Notes: generated by a model from the letters alone, not told the origin. Counted from the first letter of the stretch, positions 1-8,957 are shown. The stretch: 64,000 nucleotides of DNA from Massilia agrisoli (GCF_020831365.1 NZ_JAJHPV010000020.1:62001-126000), one strand, 5' to 3'. A program made the numbers and translations.

Positions 1-17
1 GGGCATTGCTCACAATT

Positions 18-26
18 TTATCCACA
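18..26 (+). promoter_or_regulatory. Consensus DnaA box, copy 1
   Basis: TTATCCACA matches the high-affinity DnaA box consensus exactly. It sits in a 23-bp segment (5-27) repeated perfectly at 144-166. A degenerate inverted box, TGTGGACGA, follows at 42-50. Actual DnaA binding is inferred. Confidence 0.6.
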
Positions 27-156
27 GTAAATGTGCAAAAATGTGGACGAGTCATGATTTCAGCTCAACAGGAAATCCTGCCATATTTTTAAGCTGATTG
101 AATTTCTTGTTTTGAATCAGTGGCTTGCAATCGTGCGCGCCCTATTGCTCACAATT

Positions 157-165
157 TTATCCACA
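157..165 (+). promoter_or_regulatory. Consensus DnaA box, copy 2
   Basis: TTATCCACA lies in the second copy of the 23-bp element. The inverted TGGGGATAA at 181-189 is one mismatch from a reverse DnaA box and stands 24 bp downstream, the same spacing as in copy 1. Confidence 0.6.
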
Positions 166-328
166 GATTCTGTTTGCAACTGGGGATAAGCCCCGTAACC
201 AATCGCGCGAAGTATTCCTCGTCGGGCTTCTTCCTCTGCCTTTTCCACCCTGCCTTGATTTTGATCAATACGATAATTCCTATTGAAATCATGGGCTTAG
301 GTATATGCATGCCTGCTTGCGCACAATC

Positions 329-337
329 TTATCCACA
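329..337 (+). promoter_or_regulatory. Consensus DnaA box, copy 3
   Basis: TTATCCACA in the diverged third copy of the element. GCACA at 321-325 and TGTGC at 343-347 form a dyad around the box. Confidence 0.55.
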
Positions 338-386
338 AAAGCTGTGCGTAACCGTACTTGCCGTCTTGCTGGCAACACGTTACATT

Positions 387-414
387 GCCGGGGTTGTCTC
401 ACCCCGGCTTTTTT
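387..414 (+). terminator. Intrinsic terminator directly upstream of exbB
   Basis: GCCGGGGT (387-394) pairs perfectly with ACCCCGGC (401-408) across a 6-nt loop, followed by six T residues. The exbB ribosome binding site begins only 7 nt later. It either ends an upstream transcript or acts as an attenuator for the exbB operon. Confidence 0.85.
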
Positions 415-431
415 CTTCTCAGGAGTTTGTT

Positions 432-1037
432 TTGCTCGCCATTATTCAAGCTGCAGGCTGGCCTATCTGGCCATTGTTGATCGCCTCCGTCGTCGCCCTG
501 GCGTTGATTATCGAACGCCTGATCTACCTGCGCCGCGCAAAGCTGCTTCCGCCGCAGCTGCTCGACGAGGTAGTGCGCGTCTACCATAATGGCAAGATCA
601 CCAAGGACGTCGTCGAAAAGCTCGAGCAGAATTCGCCGCTCGGCACCGTGCTCGCGGCAGCCCTGCGCAATGTGAACGCGCCGCGCGACGTGATGAAAGA
701 GTCGATCGAGGAAGCAGGGCGCGGCGTCGCCCACGTGCTTGAACGCTTCCTGACCACGCTTGGCACCATCGCTTCGCTGGCGCCGTTGATGGGATTGTTC
801 GGCACCGTGGTCGGCATGATCGAAATCTTCGGCGCCCAGAACGCCACCGGCACCAACCCGGCGCAGCTGGCGCACGGCATTTCGGTCGCCCTGTATAACA
901 CCGGCTTTGGCCTGGCTATCGCCATGCCGGCACTGGTCTTCTACCGCCACTTCCGCGCGCTGGTCGACAGCTTCATCATCGACATGGAGCTGCAGTCGGT
1001 GAAGCTGGTCGACATCGTGCACGGTGCCCGCAAATGA
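432..1037 (+). CDS. exbB: ExbB/TolQ/MotA-family proton channel subunit
   Basis: This 201-residue inner-membrane protein belongs to the MotA/TolQ/ExbB family, which with ExbD uses proton flow to energise outer-membrane processes. I chose the TTG at 432 because AGGAG (421-425) lies 6 nt upstream and the protein then begins with the family's first transmembrane segment (IWPLLIASVVALALIIERL). Two further membrane segments surround LAPLMGLFGTVVGMIEIF, typical of the family C-terminal half, and GFGLAIAMPALVFY. The exbD start overlaps its stop codon. The lipid A/KDO genes that follow suggest an envelope role; a TonB-type partner is not in view. ExbB and TolQ cannot be separated by motif alone. Confidence 0.9.
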   Translation: MLAIIQAAGWPIWPLLIASVVALALIIERLIYLRRAKLLPPQLLDEVVRVYHNGKITKDVVEKLEQNSPLGTVLAAALRNVNAPRDVMKESIEEAGRGVAHVLERFLTTLGTIASLAPLMGLFGTVVGMIEIFGAQNATGTNPAQLAHGISVALYNTGFGLAIAMPALVFYRHFRALVDSFIIDMELQSVKLVDIVHGARK

Positions 1038-1489
1038 TGGACTTTCGCCGCGGCCAGCGCCGCGAAGACCCCGAGATCAACCTGATCCCGTTCATCGACG
1101 TGCTGCTGGTCGTGCTGATCTTCCTGATGGTGACGACCACCTACAGCAAGTTCACCGAGCTGCAGATTACCTTGCCGACGGCCGACGCCGAGAAGGCGCT
1201 GGAGAAGCCGTTCGAGATCAACGTCACCGTCGACGCCAAGGGTAATTACACCGTCAATAACGTGCCGGTGTCGTTCCACAGCGTGGCCGGCCTGGCCGAA
1301 GAGCTGAAGAACGCCGCCCGCACCGGCGCGGACGGCCAGCCGCTCGCAACGCCTGCGGAAAGCCCGGTCGTCATCGTCAACGCCGACCAGTTCGCGATGC
1401 ACCAGATGGTCATCAACGTGCTGGAAGCGTCGCGCATCGCCGGCTACGACAAGCTGACCTTCGCCGCCCAGACGGGCACCAAAAAGTAG
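1034..1489 (+). CDS. exbD: ExbD/TolR-family biopolymer transport protein
   Basis: This 151-residue protein has a short cytoplasmic N-terminus, one transmembrane helix and a periplasmic domain, the ExbD/TolR plan. The segment INLIPFIDVLLVVLIFLMV holds the conserved aspartate that takes part in proton translocation in this family. Its ATG overlaps the exbB stop (ATGATG; a second in-frame ATG is at 1037), so the pair is translationally coupled. The periplasmic part ends in an ordinary ExbD fold with the segment VVIVNADQ. It works as a complex with the preceding ExbB. Confidence 0.92.
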   Translation: MMDFRRGQRREDPEINLIPFIDVLLVVLIFLMVTTTYSKFTELQITLPTADAEKALEKPFEINVTVDAKGNYTVNNVPVSFHSVAGLAEELKNAARTGADGQPLATPAESPVVIVNADQFAMHQMVINVLEASRIAGYDKLTFAAQTGTKK

Positions 1490-1493
1490 TAAC

Positions 1494-1515
1494 GCGGGCG
1501 AAGCACTTCGCCCGC
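1494..1515 (+). other. Intercistronic hairpin before lpxK
   Basis: GCGGGCGAA (1494-1502) and TTCGCCCGC (1507-1515) form a perfect 9-bp stem with a 4-nt loop. No T-run follows, so it is probably not a simple terminator. It occupies the place where the lpxK ribosome binding site would be expected. Confidence 0.6.
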
Positions 1516-1522
1516 TGTTCGC

Positions 1523-2557
1523 ATGCCCCACACTAAACCTTCCCTCGAATCGACGCTCACGCGCGCCTGGCTGCGCCGCGGCCCGCTCGCCTGCGCGCTG
1601 CTGCCGCTGTCGCTGCTGTTCGGCGCGCTGGCGGCGCTGCGCGTGCGCCTGTTCAGGTCCGGCGTGCTGGCCTCGACGCGCCTGCCGGTGCCGGTGGTCG
1701 TGGTCGGGAACATCTTCATCGGCGGCACCGGCAAGACGCCGCTGACGATCTGGCTGGCCGGGGCGCTGCGCGACGCAGGCTTTAGCCCGGGCATCATCTC
1801 GCGCGGCCATGGCGGGGAGGGAGGCGCAGCGCGCGCCGTCACGATCGGCTCGAACGCGCAGGAAGTGGGCGACGAGCCTTTGCTGATGGCGCGCCGCACC
1901 GGCTGCCCGGTGGTGGTGGGCCGCAAGCGCGCCGAGGCGGGGCTGGCGCTGCTGGCGGCGCATCCCGGCGTAAACGTTCTGATTGCCGACGATGGCCTCC
2001 AGCACTACGCATTGCAGCGCGATGTCGAAGTGCTGCTGTTCGACGGCCGCGCCGTCGGCAATGGCTGGCTGCTGCCGGCCGGGCCCCTGCGCGAGCCGCG
2101 CGGGCGGCGCCGCGATTTCACGGTGGTTAACACGCCCCAGCTGACGCCGCAACTTGCCGCGGACGTCGGCGGGCAGCCGTTCCAGATGCGCCTGGCGGGC
2201 GAATATGCCGAGCCGCTGGCCGGCGGCGCGCGCGTGCCGCTGGCGTCGCTGGCCGGCAAGCGCATCGCCGCCGCCGCCGGTATCGGCAATCCCAAGCGCT
2301 TCTTTGACATGCTGCGCGGCGCCGGCCTGGCGTTTGCCGAGCTGCCGCTGCCCGACCACCACGACTTCCTCGACGACCCGTTTGCCAGCGTCGACGCCGA
2401 CATCATCCTGATCACCGAGAAGGATGCAGTAAAATGTGGGCAAATTGAAAACCTGATCAACGATCCACGTTTGTGGGTCGTCCCGGTGACGGCGCAGCTT
2501 GACCGCGCGCTGGCCGAACAAATTGTGGAGAAATGTCGTGGATGCTCGACTGCTTGA
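1523..2557 (+). CDS. lpxK: Tetraacyldisaccharide 4'-kinase (lipid A synthesis)
   Basis: LpxK phosphorylates the 4' position of the lipid A disaccharide precursor with ATP at the inner face of the cytoplasmic membrane. The 344-residue product has the usual length. An N-terminal hydrophobic stretch ([15 protein letters not shown]) is followed by the family P-loop [17 protein letters not shown] and by RGHGG and DDGLQH, all characteristic of LpxK. No clear Shine-Dalgarno sequence precedes the ATG; a stable hairpin ends 7 nt upstream. The 3' end overlaps the next gene by 20 nt. The order exbB-exbD-lpxK-trm112-kdsB is a recognised betaproteobacterial lipopolysaccharide cluster. Confidence 0.95.
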   Translation: MPHTKPSLESTLTRAWLRRGPLACALLPLSLLFGALAALRVRLFRSGVLASTRLPVPVVVVGNIFIGGTGKTPLTIWLAGALRDAGFSPGIISRGHGGEGGAARAVTIGSNAQEVGDEPLLMARRTGCPVVVGRKRAEAGLALLAAHPGVNVLIADDGLQHYALQRDVEVLLFDGRAVGNGWLLPAGPLREPRGRRRDFTVVNTPQLTPQLAADVGGQPFQMRLAGEYAEPLAGGARVPLASLAGKRIAAAAGIGNPKRFFDMLRGAGLAFAELPLPDHHDFLDDPFASVDADIILITEKDAVKCGQIENLINDPRLWVVPVTAQLDRALAEQIVEKCRGCSTA

Positions 2558-2708
2558 TATCCTGGTCTGCCCGCTGTGCAAGGGTCCCCTCGAATACGAT
2601 AAAAAGGCGCAGGAACTGATCTGCCGCGGCGACCGTCTCGCGTTCCCGATCCGCGACGGCATCCCGATCATGTGGGCCGACGAGGCGCGCAAGGTCGAGC
2701 CGCAATAA
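2538..2708 (+). CDS. Trm112-family small zinc-ribbon-like protein (YcaR type)
   Basis: A 56-residue protein of the Trm112/YcaR family. I chose GTG at 2538 because the product then starts [18 protein letters not shown], as family members do, with GGAG 7 nt upstream. The CPLCKGPL knuckle is visible; a second CxxC pair is missing (only one further cysteine, LICRGD), as is common for bacterial members. It overlaps the end of lpxK and stops one base before kdsB. The eukaryotic homologue activates methyltransferases. The bacterial role beside kdsB is not established. Confidence 0.88.
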   Translation: MDARLLDILVCPLCKGPLEYDKKAQELICRGDRLAFPIRDGIPIMWADEARKVEPQ

Positions 2709-2709
2709 G

Positions 2710-3468
2710 ATGGGCTTCACCGTCATCATCCCGGCGCGCCTGGCGTCGACCCGGCTGCCGAACAAGCCGCTGGCCGACCTGGGCGGCAAACCGATGGTGG
2801 TGCGCGTGGCCGAACGCGCCGCGCTGTCGGGCGCCTCGCGCGTGATCGTCGCCACCGACCATCTCGATATCGCCGCTGCCTGCGCCGCCCACGGCGTCGA
2901 AGCTGCCATGACCCGTTCCGACCATCCGTCCGGCACCGACCGCATCGCCGAAGTGGCGCGCGCGCTCGATCTCGCGCCTGGCGAAGTCGTGGTCAACCTG
3001 CAGGGCGACGAGCCGCTGATCGACCCGGCGCTGTTGTCCGCCTGCGCGGCGCGCATTTCGCCCGACGTGCCGATGGCCACCTGCGCGCATCCGCTGCATG
3101 ATGCCGCGGACTGCTTCAACCCGAACGTGGTCAAGGTGGTGCTCGACAAGCATGGCCGCGCGCTGTACTTCTCGCGCGCGACGATTCCGTGGCACCGCGA
3201 CGCCTTCGCGCAGTCGAAGGAGTCGCTGCCCGCCGGCTACGCGCCGCTGCGCCACATCGGTCTTTACGCTTACAGCAACGCCTTCTTGCAGGCCTATCCG
3301 GGCCTGGCCGCGTCGCCGCTCGAAGACGTCGAGGCGCTGGAACAGCTGCGCGTGCTGTGGCATGGCTATCCGATCGCCGTCCACATTACCGACAGCGCAC
3401 CGGCGGCCGGCGTGGACACGCCCGAGGATCTGGTGCGCGTGCGCCAGCACTACCCCACAATGGCCTGA
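2710..3468 (+). CDS. kdsB: 3-deoxy-manno-octulosonate cytidylyltransferase
   Basis: KdsB activates KDO with CTP to CMP-KDO, the donor for inner-core lipopolysaccharide. The 252-residue product matches the family length. The nucleotide-binding start ([19 protein letters not shown]) and [11 protein letters not shown] are characteristic, as are VATDHLDI and [12 protein letters not shown]. The ATG lies one base after the stop of the Trm112 gene, so translation is probably coupled. Downstream is a 199-bp gap with a promoter for adk, so the operon beginning at exbB likely ends here, although no terminator hairpin is visible. Confidence 0.96.
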   Translation: MGFTVIIPARLASTRLPNKPLADLGGKPMVVRVAERAALSGASRVIVATDHLDIAAACAAHGVEAAMTRSDHPSGTDRIAEVARALDLAPGEVVVNLQGDEPLIDPALLSACAARISPDVPMATCAHPLHDAADCFNPNVVKVVLDKHGRALYFSRATIPWHRDAFAQSKESLPAGYAPLRHIGLYAYSNAFLQAYPGLAASPLEDVEALEQLRVLWHGYPIAVHITDSAPAAGVDTPEDLVRVRQHYPTMA

Positions 3469-3634
3469 GCATTGTGCGCATGCGCATTTCTTGAGTGCAC
3501 AGAAATGAACGCTGCCTGCGCCAGATCAATCAAAAATGGCAAAGCATTTCCAAAGTGGCTTATTCAATGACTTTTGTGGTAAGTTTCGTACCAAGGTAGT
3601 CAGATATGCATCAATGTGAAGTTGTTGCCAAAAC

Positions 3635-3640
3635 TATAAT
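3635..3640 (+). promoter_or_regulatory. -10 element upstream of adk
   Basis: A perfect TATAAT lies 28 nt before the adk ATG in an AT-rich stretch (3490-3665) unlike the surrounding coding DNA. No good -35 hexamer is seen at 16-18 bp. Confidence 0.5.
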
Positions 3641-3649
3641 CAAATTTAA

Positions 3650-4324
<675 letters not shown>

Positions 4325-4332
4325 TCGAACGA

Positions 4333-4356
4333 AGCGGACCTTGGTCCGCTTTTTTT
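4333..4356 (+). terminator. Intrinsic terminator of adk
   Basis: AGCGGACC (4333-4340) and GGTCCGCT (4343-4350) form an 8-bp stem with a 2-nt apparent loop, followed by a run of T residues, 9 nt after the adk stop codon. Confidence 0.9.
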
Positions 4357-4511
4357 ATGCTCATTGAATGAAGCCAGCGCGCTGCAGCAGCAGTTGCGCG
4401 AGGTCTCCGGGTTTTTAGTTTCAAGGTTTTGCAGCACGCAGTTGTTTGACTGGTAAGCGGTCTTTCGGATGTGTTTTTGTGTTACTTGATTAGAAAAACA
4501 AGGGGACTTTT

Positions 4512-6653
4512 ATGGCAGCGAGCTTTCTCGTATTTGCGGTAGCGTGTGGCTTCATCGCGGTGATTTACGGCCTATGGTCGCGTAGCTGGATTCTCAGGCA
4601 GGATCCTGGCAACGCCAGGATGCAGGAAATCGCACAGGCGATCCAGGAGGGGGCTGCCGCCTACCTTGGACGCCAGTACCGCACCATCGGCCTTGTCGGC
4701 GCGGTGCTGCTCGTTGCGATCGCCGTCCTGCTGGGCATGCAGACCGCAGTCGGTTTCCTGATTGGCGCCGTGCTGTCGGGGGCCTGCGGCTTCATCGGCA
4801 TGAACGTGTCGGTGCGCGCCAACGTCCGTACCGCGCAAGCGGCTACCAAGGGCATGAACGAAGCGCTCAACGTCGCCTTCAAGGGCGGCGCCATCACCGG
4901 CATGCTGGTGGTCGGCCTGGGCCTGCTTGGCGTCACCTTGTTTTACTGGTACCTCACCATGTACGCCGTCGGCGACATGACCCCGCACGACACGATTGAG
5001 CCGCTGATCGGCCTCGCGTTCGGCGCATCCCTGATCTCGATCTTCGCCCGCCTGGGCGGAGGCATCTTCACCAAAGGCGCGGACGTCGGCGCCGACCTGG
5101 TCGGCAAAGTCGAAGCCGGCATTCCGGAAGACGACCCGCGCAACCCCGCGGTGATCGCCGATAACGTGGGCGACAACGTCGGCGACTGCGCCGGCATGGC
5201 GGCCGACCTGTTTGAAACCTATGTCGTGACCCTGATCGCCACCATGCTGCTTGGCGCACTGGTGTTTGCGGACGCCACCGCGGTCCAGGCCATGATCTAC
5301 CCGCTGCTGCTTGGCGCGGTATCGATCCTCGGCTCCATCGTGGGCTGCTCGATGGTCAAGGCCAAGCCGGGCAAGAAGATCATGTCGGCGCTGTACACCG
5401 GCTTGTGGTGGGCCGCCATCCTGTCGCTGATCGGCTTTGCCGCCGTCACCTGGATCGTGTGGGGCGATGAGGCGATGCGCATGAAGATGATCGGCTGCGC
5501 CGTCGTCGGCATCGTTCTGACCGGCCTGATGGTCTACATCACCGAGTACTACACCGGCACCGAATTCAAGCCTGTGCGCCACATCGCCGAAGCCTCGACG
5601 ACTGGCCATGGCACCAACATCATCGCCGGCCTGGGCGTGTCGATGAAGTCGACCGCGTATCCGGTACTGGCAGTGTGTATCGCGATCCTGGCGTCCTACC
5701 AGATGGGCGGCCTGTATGGCATCGCGATCGCAGCGACCTCGATGCTGTCGATGGCCGGCATCATCGTCGCGCTCGACGCCTATGGCCCGATCACCGACAA
5801 CGCCGGCGGCATCGCCGAAATGTCCGGCCTGCCGGACTCGGTGCGCGCCATCACCGATCCGCTCGACGCCGTCGGCAACACCACCAAGGCCGTCACCAAA
5901 GGCTATGCGATCGGCTCGGCGGGCCTGGCCGCATTGGTGCTGTTTGCCGATTACACCCACGCGCTGCAGGACGTTGGCCAGGACATTTCGTTCGACCTGT
6001 CGAACCCGATGGTCATCGTCGGCCTGTTCATCGGCGGCCTGATTCCTTACCTGTTCGGCGCGATGGCGATGGAAGCGGTAGGTCGCGCGGCCGGCGCCGT
6101 GGTAATCGAAGTACGCCGCCAGTTCCGCGATATCAAGGGCATCATGGACGGCACCGGCAAGCCGGAGTACGACAAGGCGGTCGACATGCTGACCGCGTCG
6201 GCCATCAAGGAAATGGTGCTGCCATCGCTGCTGCCGGTCGTGGTGCCGATTTTGGTTGGCATGCTGCTCGGCCCTGCCGCGCTGGGCGGCCTGCTGATGG
6301 GGACCATCGTCACCGGCCTGTTCGTCGCGATCTCGATGACCACGGGCGGCGGCGCATGGGACAATGCGAAAAAGTACATTGAAGACGGCAACCACGGCGG
6401 CAAGGGCTCCGAGGCGCACAAGGCGGCCGTGACCGGCGATACCGTTGGCGATCCGTACAAGGACACGGCCGGCCCGGCGGTGAACCCGTTGATCAAGATT
6501 ATCAACATCGTGGCGCTGCTGCTGGTGCCGCTGCTGCCGCAAACCGGCTGGATTGCGGTCACCGAGCCTGCGGCAGCCCATGCCCCGGCCCCGATCGTTC
6601 CAGCGGCGGTGGACGCGCCTGTCGTGGCGCCCGCTCCGGCTCCTGCGCAGTAA
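4512..6653 (+). CDS. hppA: Membrane-bound proton-pumping pyrophosphatase, K+-independent type
   Basis: HppA couples hydrolysis of pyrophosphate to ion export across the cytoplasmic membrane. The 713-residue product has about 16 hydrophobic segments. The catalytic signature [11 protein letters not shown] is followed by [19 protein letters not shown], and the C-terminal acidic motif [18 protein letters not shown] is present. The motif GNTTKA puts lysine at residue 459; in this family lysine here marks K+-independent H+ pumps, whereas alanine marks K+-dependent ones. A 35-residue Ala/Pro-rich tail follows the last membrane helix, which is unusual. ATG at 4512 follows AAGGGGA. A long hairpin follows the gene. 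Confidence 0.95.
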   Translation: MAASFLVFAVACGFIAVIYGLWSRSWILRQDPGNARMQEIAQAIQEGAAAYLGRQYRTIGLVGAVLLVAIAVLLGMQTAVGFLIGAVLSGACGFIGMNVSVRANVRTAQAATKGMNEALNVAFKGGAITGMLVVGLGLLGVTLFYWYLTMYAVGDMTPHDTIEPLIGLAFGASLISIFARLGGGIFTKGADVGADLVGKVEAGIPEDDPRNPAVIADNVGDNVGDCAGMAADLFETYVVTLIATMLLGALVFADATAVQAMIYPLLLGAVSILGSIVGCSMVKAKPGKKIMSALYTGLWWAAILSLIGFAAVTWIVWGDEAMRMKMIGCAVVGIVLTGLMVYITEYYTGTEFKPVRHIAEASTTGHGTNIIAGLGVSMKSTAYPVLAVCIAILASYQMGGLYGIAIAATSMLSMAGIIVALDAYGPITDNAGGIAEMSGLPDSVRAITDPLDAVGNTTKAVTKGYAIGSAGLAALVLFADYTHALQDVGQDISFDLSNPMVIVGLFIGGLIPYLFGAMAMEAVGRAAGAVVIEVRRQFRDIKGIMDGTGKPEYDKAVDMLTASAIKEMVLPSLLPVVVPILVGMLLGPAALGGLLMGTIVTGLFVAISMTTGGGAWDNAKKYIEDGNHGGKGSEAHKAAVTGDTVGDPYKDTAGPAVNPLIKIINIVALLLVPLLPQTGWIAVTEPAAAHAPAPIVPAAVDAPVVAPAPAPAQ

Positions 6654-6663
6654 TCGCAATTGA

Positions 6664-6696
6664 ACGCCGTTCCCGTCCCGAGGGCGGGAACGGCGT
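6664..6696 (+). terminator. Long hairpin downstream of hppA, no T-run
   Basis: ACGCCGTTCCCG (6664-6675) pairs perfectly with CGGGAACGGCGT (6685-6696), and CCC/GGG inside can extend the stem. No T-tract follows, so it may be a transcript-stabilising or partial terminator hairpin. Confidence 0.55.
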
Positions 6697-6708
6697 GGCC
6701 GCGCCAGC

Positions 6709-6736
6709 TTGAACTCCCACCCGCGCCACCTATACT
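6709..6736 (+). promoter_or_regulatory. Sigma-70-type promoter of the DUF1059 gene
   Basis: TTGAAC (6709-6714) and TATACT (6731-6736) are separated by 16 bp and lie 35 bp upstream of the ATG at 6772. Confidence 0.5.
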
Positions 6737-6771
6737 GAAACCTCCAGATGCCTTATCGCAGGAGGTGTGTC

Positions 6772-6966
6772 ATGGGACGCAAATTCATCGATTGCCGTGA
6801 GGTTCCCAGCGAGACTCACTGCTCCATTGCCATTGCCGCGGATAGCGAAAATGAACTGATCGAGGCAGCCGTCCAGCACGCCGTCGCGGTGCACGGGCAC
6901 CATGACGACGAGCAGTTGCGTGGACAGCTCAGGCAAGCCATCCACGAGGGTACGCCGCCGCCCTGA
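6772..6966 (+). CDS. DUF1059-family small protein
   Basis: A 64-residue protein. I chose the ATG at 6772 because GGAGG (6761-6765) lies 6 nt upstream and the product then begins MGRKFIDCREVPSETHC, the usual start of DUF1059 proteins. Two cysteines and a C-terminal AVQHAVAVHGHHDDEQL histidine-rich helix are the recognisable family features. The function of DUF1059 is unknown. It has its own promoter and ends 13 nt before the convergent CoA-transferase gene. Confidence 0.8.
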   Translation: MGRKFIDCREVPSETHCSIAIAADSENELIEAAVQHAVAVHGHHDDEQLRGQLRQAIHEGTPPP

Positions 6967-6979
6967 CGCAGCATCGCGT

Positions 6980-8278
6980 TCAGAAAACACACATCTTGTT
7001 GGCCGCCTCGCGTAGCGCAGGGCGGAAGTCCGGGTGCGCGATCGCGATCATTGCCTGCGCGCGCTCCTTGGCCGATTTGCCGCGCAGCTGGGCCACGCCG
7101 TATTCGGTCACCACGTAGTTGACGTCGTTCTTGCTGGTGGTCGCATGGGTGCCGGGCGTGAGCGTCGGCACAATGCGCGAGATGCTGTTTTCCTTCGCCG
7201 TCGATGGCAGCACGATAAATGACTTGCCGCCGCGCGAGCGGTTTGCCGCGCGCACGAAGTCGACCTGGCCGCCGGTGCCGGAATAGGGCAGGTGGGCGAT
7301 GCTCTCGGAGCCGCACTGGCCCAGCAGGTCCACCTGCAGGCTGGCGTTGATCGAGATGAGATTGTCGTTCTGGCCGGCGATGTACGGGTCGTTGGTGAAG
7401 TTCGACGGATGCATCTCGATCATCGGGTTGTGGTGCATGAACTTGTACAGCTTCTGCGATCCGAGCGCGAAGGTGGCCACCATCTTCCCCGGCATGAAGG
7501 TCTTGCGGCGGTTGGTCACCGCGCCCGATTCGATCAGGGTCAGGATGCCGTCGCCCAGCATCTCGGTGTGGATGCCGAGGTCGTGCTTGTGCGTCAGCTG
7601 CATGACGACCGCGTCGGGAATGCCGCCGTAGCCGATCTGCAGGGTGGAGCCGTCGTCGATCATGTCGGCCACGTATTTGCCGATGGCTTCCTGGACCTGG
7701 CCGATCTTCGGCAGGCCCACTTCCAGGATGGCTTCCTCGCTTTCGACTACCGCCGTCACCTGCGAGATGTGGACGTGGCACTGGCCATGCGCGAACGGGA
7801 CGTTGGTATTGACTTCAAGGACCACCGCGCGCGCTTTGGCGAGCGCCGCCATTGTGTAGTCGGTACCGAGGCTGAGCGAGAAAAATCCCTGCTCATTCAT
7901 CGGGGATGCCATCGCAAACACGACGTCGGACGGCATCAGGCCGCGCTCGATCAGCACCGGAATCTCGGAGAAATAGTTGGGGATGAAGTCGCACCATCCG
8001 CCTTGCCCCGCGCTACGCGAGGCGCCGCCGAAGAACAGCGCCGCATGGCGCACGTGGCGCGACGTTTCCTGGTCGAAATATCCGAACTTGCGCATGGCCA
8101 AAATCTGCGCGACCTTGACGTCGTGGAAACGGGTGCGGTGGCCGGAGAGGGCGGTCAGCAGGGCGGGCGGTTCGCCCACGCCGGTGGGGACGATGATCAT
8201 GTCGCCGTCGCGGAGGTGATTCAGTGCATCTTCCGCGCTGCACAGTTTTGCCTGGTATTGCTCGTGTGGTTTTTGCAT
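6980..8278 (-). CDS. Acetyl-CoA hydrolase/transferase family protein (4-hydroxybutyrate CoA-transferase-like)
   Basis: A 432-residue family I CoA-transferase, moving CoA between acyl groups. The N-terminal half starts after KLCSAEDALNHLRDGDMII. The C-terminal half has GYGGIPDAV, HTEMLGDGILTLIESGAV (likely holding the catalytic glutamate), SGTGGQVDFVRAA and TEYGVAQLRGKS, close to the 4-hydroxybutyrate/butyrate-acetate CoA-transferase group. The real substrate is not deducible. A GGAGA site stands 7 nt before the ATG. It is transcribed alone on the minus strand, convergent with DUF1059 and divergent from the small secreted protein at 8424. Confidence 0.85.
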   Translation of the reverse strand: MQKPHEQYQAKLCSAEDALNHLRDGDMIIVPTGVGEPPALLTALSGHRTRFHDVKVAQILAMRKFGYFDQETSRHVRHAALFFGGASRSAGQGGWCDFIPNYFSEIPVLIERGLMPSDVVFAMASPMNEQGFFSLSLGTDYTMAALAKARAVVLEVNTNVPFAHGQCHVHISQVTAVVESEEAILEVGLPKIGQVQEAIGKYVADMIDDGSTLQIGYGGIPDAVVMQLTHKHDLGIHTEMLGDGILTLIESGAVTNRRKTFMPGKMVATFALGSQKLYKFMHHNPMIEMHPSNFTNDPYIAGQNDNLISINASLQVDLLGQCGSESIAHLPYSGTGGQVDFVRAANRSRGGKSFIVLPSTAKENSISRIVPTLTPGTHATTSKNDVNYVVTEYGVAQLRGKSAKERAQAMIAIAHPDFRPALREAANKMCVF

Positions 8279-8423
8279 TGCTGTCTCCTTATGCGCCCAT
8301 GCTAGCCCGCCAAGCTGACCGCGCGCTTACTTGCCTGCATTGTTACGATGTGTATCGATGCGCGTGCGCGCCTGCCGCATGGGCAATAATGGCAGCATAC
8401 GCACGAGGCAGGCGGAGGCCACC

Positions 8424-8864
8424 ATGAGAGTCGCGAACATCGTAACCATGCTGTCTGTCGCGCTGGCGACCGCCGGCGGCGGCGCGCTGGCGCAGGAACA
8501 GGCCGCGCCCGCGGAAAAGGCGCAAGAGGCGCTGCCGCTCCGGCCAGATCCGTCAAAGCTGAAGAAGCCGCTGGTCAAGCGCCGCTCGGTGCAGCAACGC
8601 ATCGAGCGCATGCCCACGCCGGCCCCGATCGTTACTGACGGTTACCGCCCGACCCTGACGACGCGCGGGCCGATCGTCGCAGGCCAGCCGGCGCCCGCGC
8701 TGCCCGCGCCGTCCCCGCCGATGCCGTCGCAGGTCAACAGCTGCGACGGCGGCGGCTGCACCGACACCAGCGGCGCTCGCTATACAGGCGGCGTCGGCAA
8801 CACGGTGCTGGACCAGAACGGGCGCAGCTGCACCCGCACGGGCAACACCGTGCAATGCTTTTAA
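8424..8864 (+). CDS. Small secreted protein of unknown function with C-terminal cysteine motif
   Basis: I chose the ATG at 8424 (GGCGGAGG just upstream) rather than the earlier in-frame ATG; the 146-residue product then starts with a Sec signal peptide (VANIVTMLSVALATAGGGALA). The middle is basic and proline-rich. The C-terminus has the cysteine pattern NSCDGGGCTDTSGARY ... GRSCTRTGNTVQC. Four cysteines could form two periplasmic disulphides. I recognise no functional family. A perfect palindrome and the SDR promoter lie directly downstream. Confidence 0.75.
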   Translation: MRVANIVTMLSVALATAGGGALAQEQAAPAEKAQEALPLRPDPSKLKKPLVKRRSVQQRIERMPTPAPIVTDGYRPTLTTRGPIVAGQPAPALPAPSPPMPSQVNSCDGGGCTDTSGARYTGGVGNTVLDQNGRSCTRTGNTVQCF

Positions 8865-8877
8865 TGCCAGTTTTCGG

Positions 8878-8904
8878 TTGATCCAATCAAAAGTTCGCTA
8901 CAAT
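8878..8904 (+). promoter_or_regulatory. Candidate promoter of the SDR gene
   Basis: TTGATC (8878-8883) and TACAAT (8899-8904) are 15 bp apart, slightly short. The palindromic operator at 8916-8931 would lie at the start of the transcript, a position fitting repression. Confidence 0.4.
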
Positions 8905-8912
8905 CCTGTTGG

Positions 8913-8934
8913 TTGACGTTTACGTAAACGTTAA
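8913..8934 (+). promoter_or_regulatory. Palindromic operator upstream of the SDR gene
   Basis: ACGTTTAC (8916-8923) followed directly by GTAAACGT (8924-8931) is a perfect 16-bp palindrome, extendable to 22 bp with one mismatched pair. It resembles the ACGTTTACGTAAACGT-type sites of MerR-family regulators such as LiuR that control branched-chain amino acid and fatty acid degradation in proteobacteria. That assignment is from memory and tentative. Confidence 0.65.
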
Positions 8935-8957
8935 AAAGAACTTTTCTGAGGAAAACC

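Larger units (their letters stand above)
1..431. other. Non-coding leader with duplicated DnaA-box element
   Basis: No convincing gene lies here. A reading frame from a GTG at 120 runs into exbB, but its first 100 codons look non-coding and have no ribosome binding site. The region holds three copies of an element containing the DnaA box TTATCCACA (18-26, 157-165, 329-337). The first two are identical over 23 bases (5-27 and 144-166). In both, a degenerate box in reverse orientation follows at the same spacing (42-50 and 181-189). The third copy (317-337) is diverged. An inverted repeat CTGATT/AATCAG lies at 94-120 and an intrinsic terminator at 387-414. The gene upstream is outside the window. 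Confidence 0.7.

Noticed and set aside
120-431. Long N-terminal extension of ExbB from a GTG
   Set aside because: The extension is non-coding in character and lacks a ribosome binding site. It runs through the DnaA-box elements and the terminator; TTG 432 has AGGAG and gives a normal family length.
941-2692. 583-residue frame on the minus strand across exbD and lpxK
   Set aside because: Antisense shadow of high-GC genes; composition rich in Arg, Ala, Gln and His and no recognisable domain.
4572-6659. 695-residue frame antisense to hppA
   Set aside because: Typical mirror frame in GC-rich DNA, rich in His, Arg, Asp and Gln; hppA on the plus strand has all family motifs.
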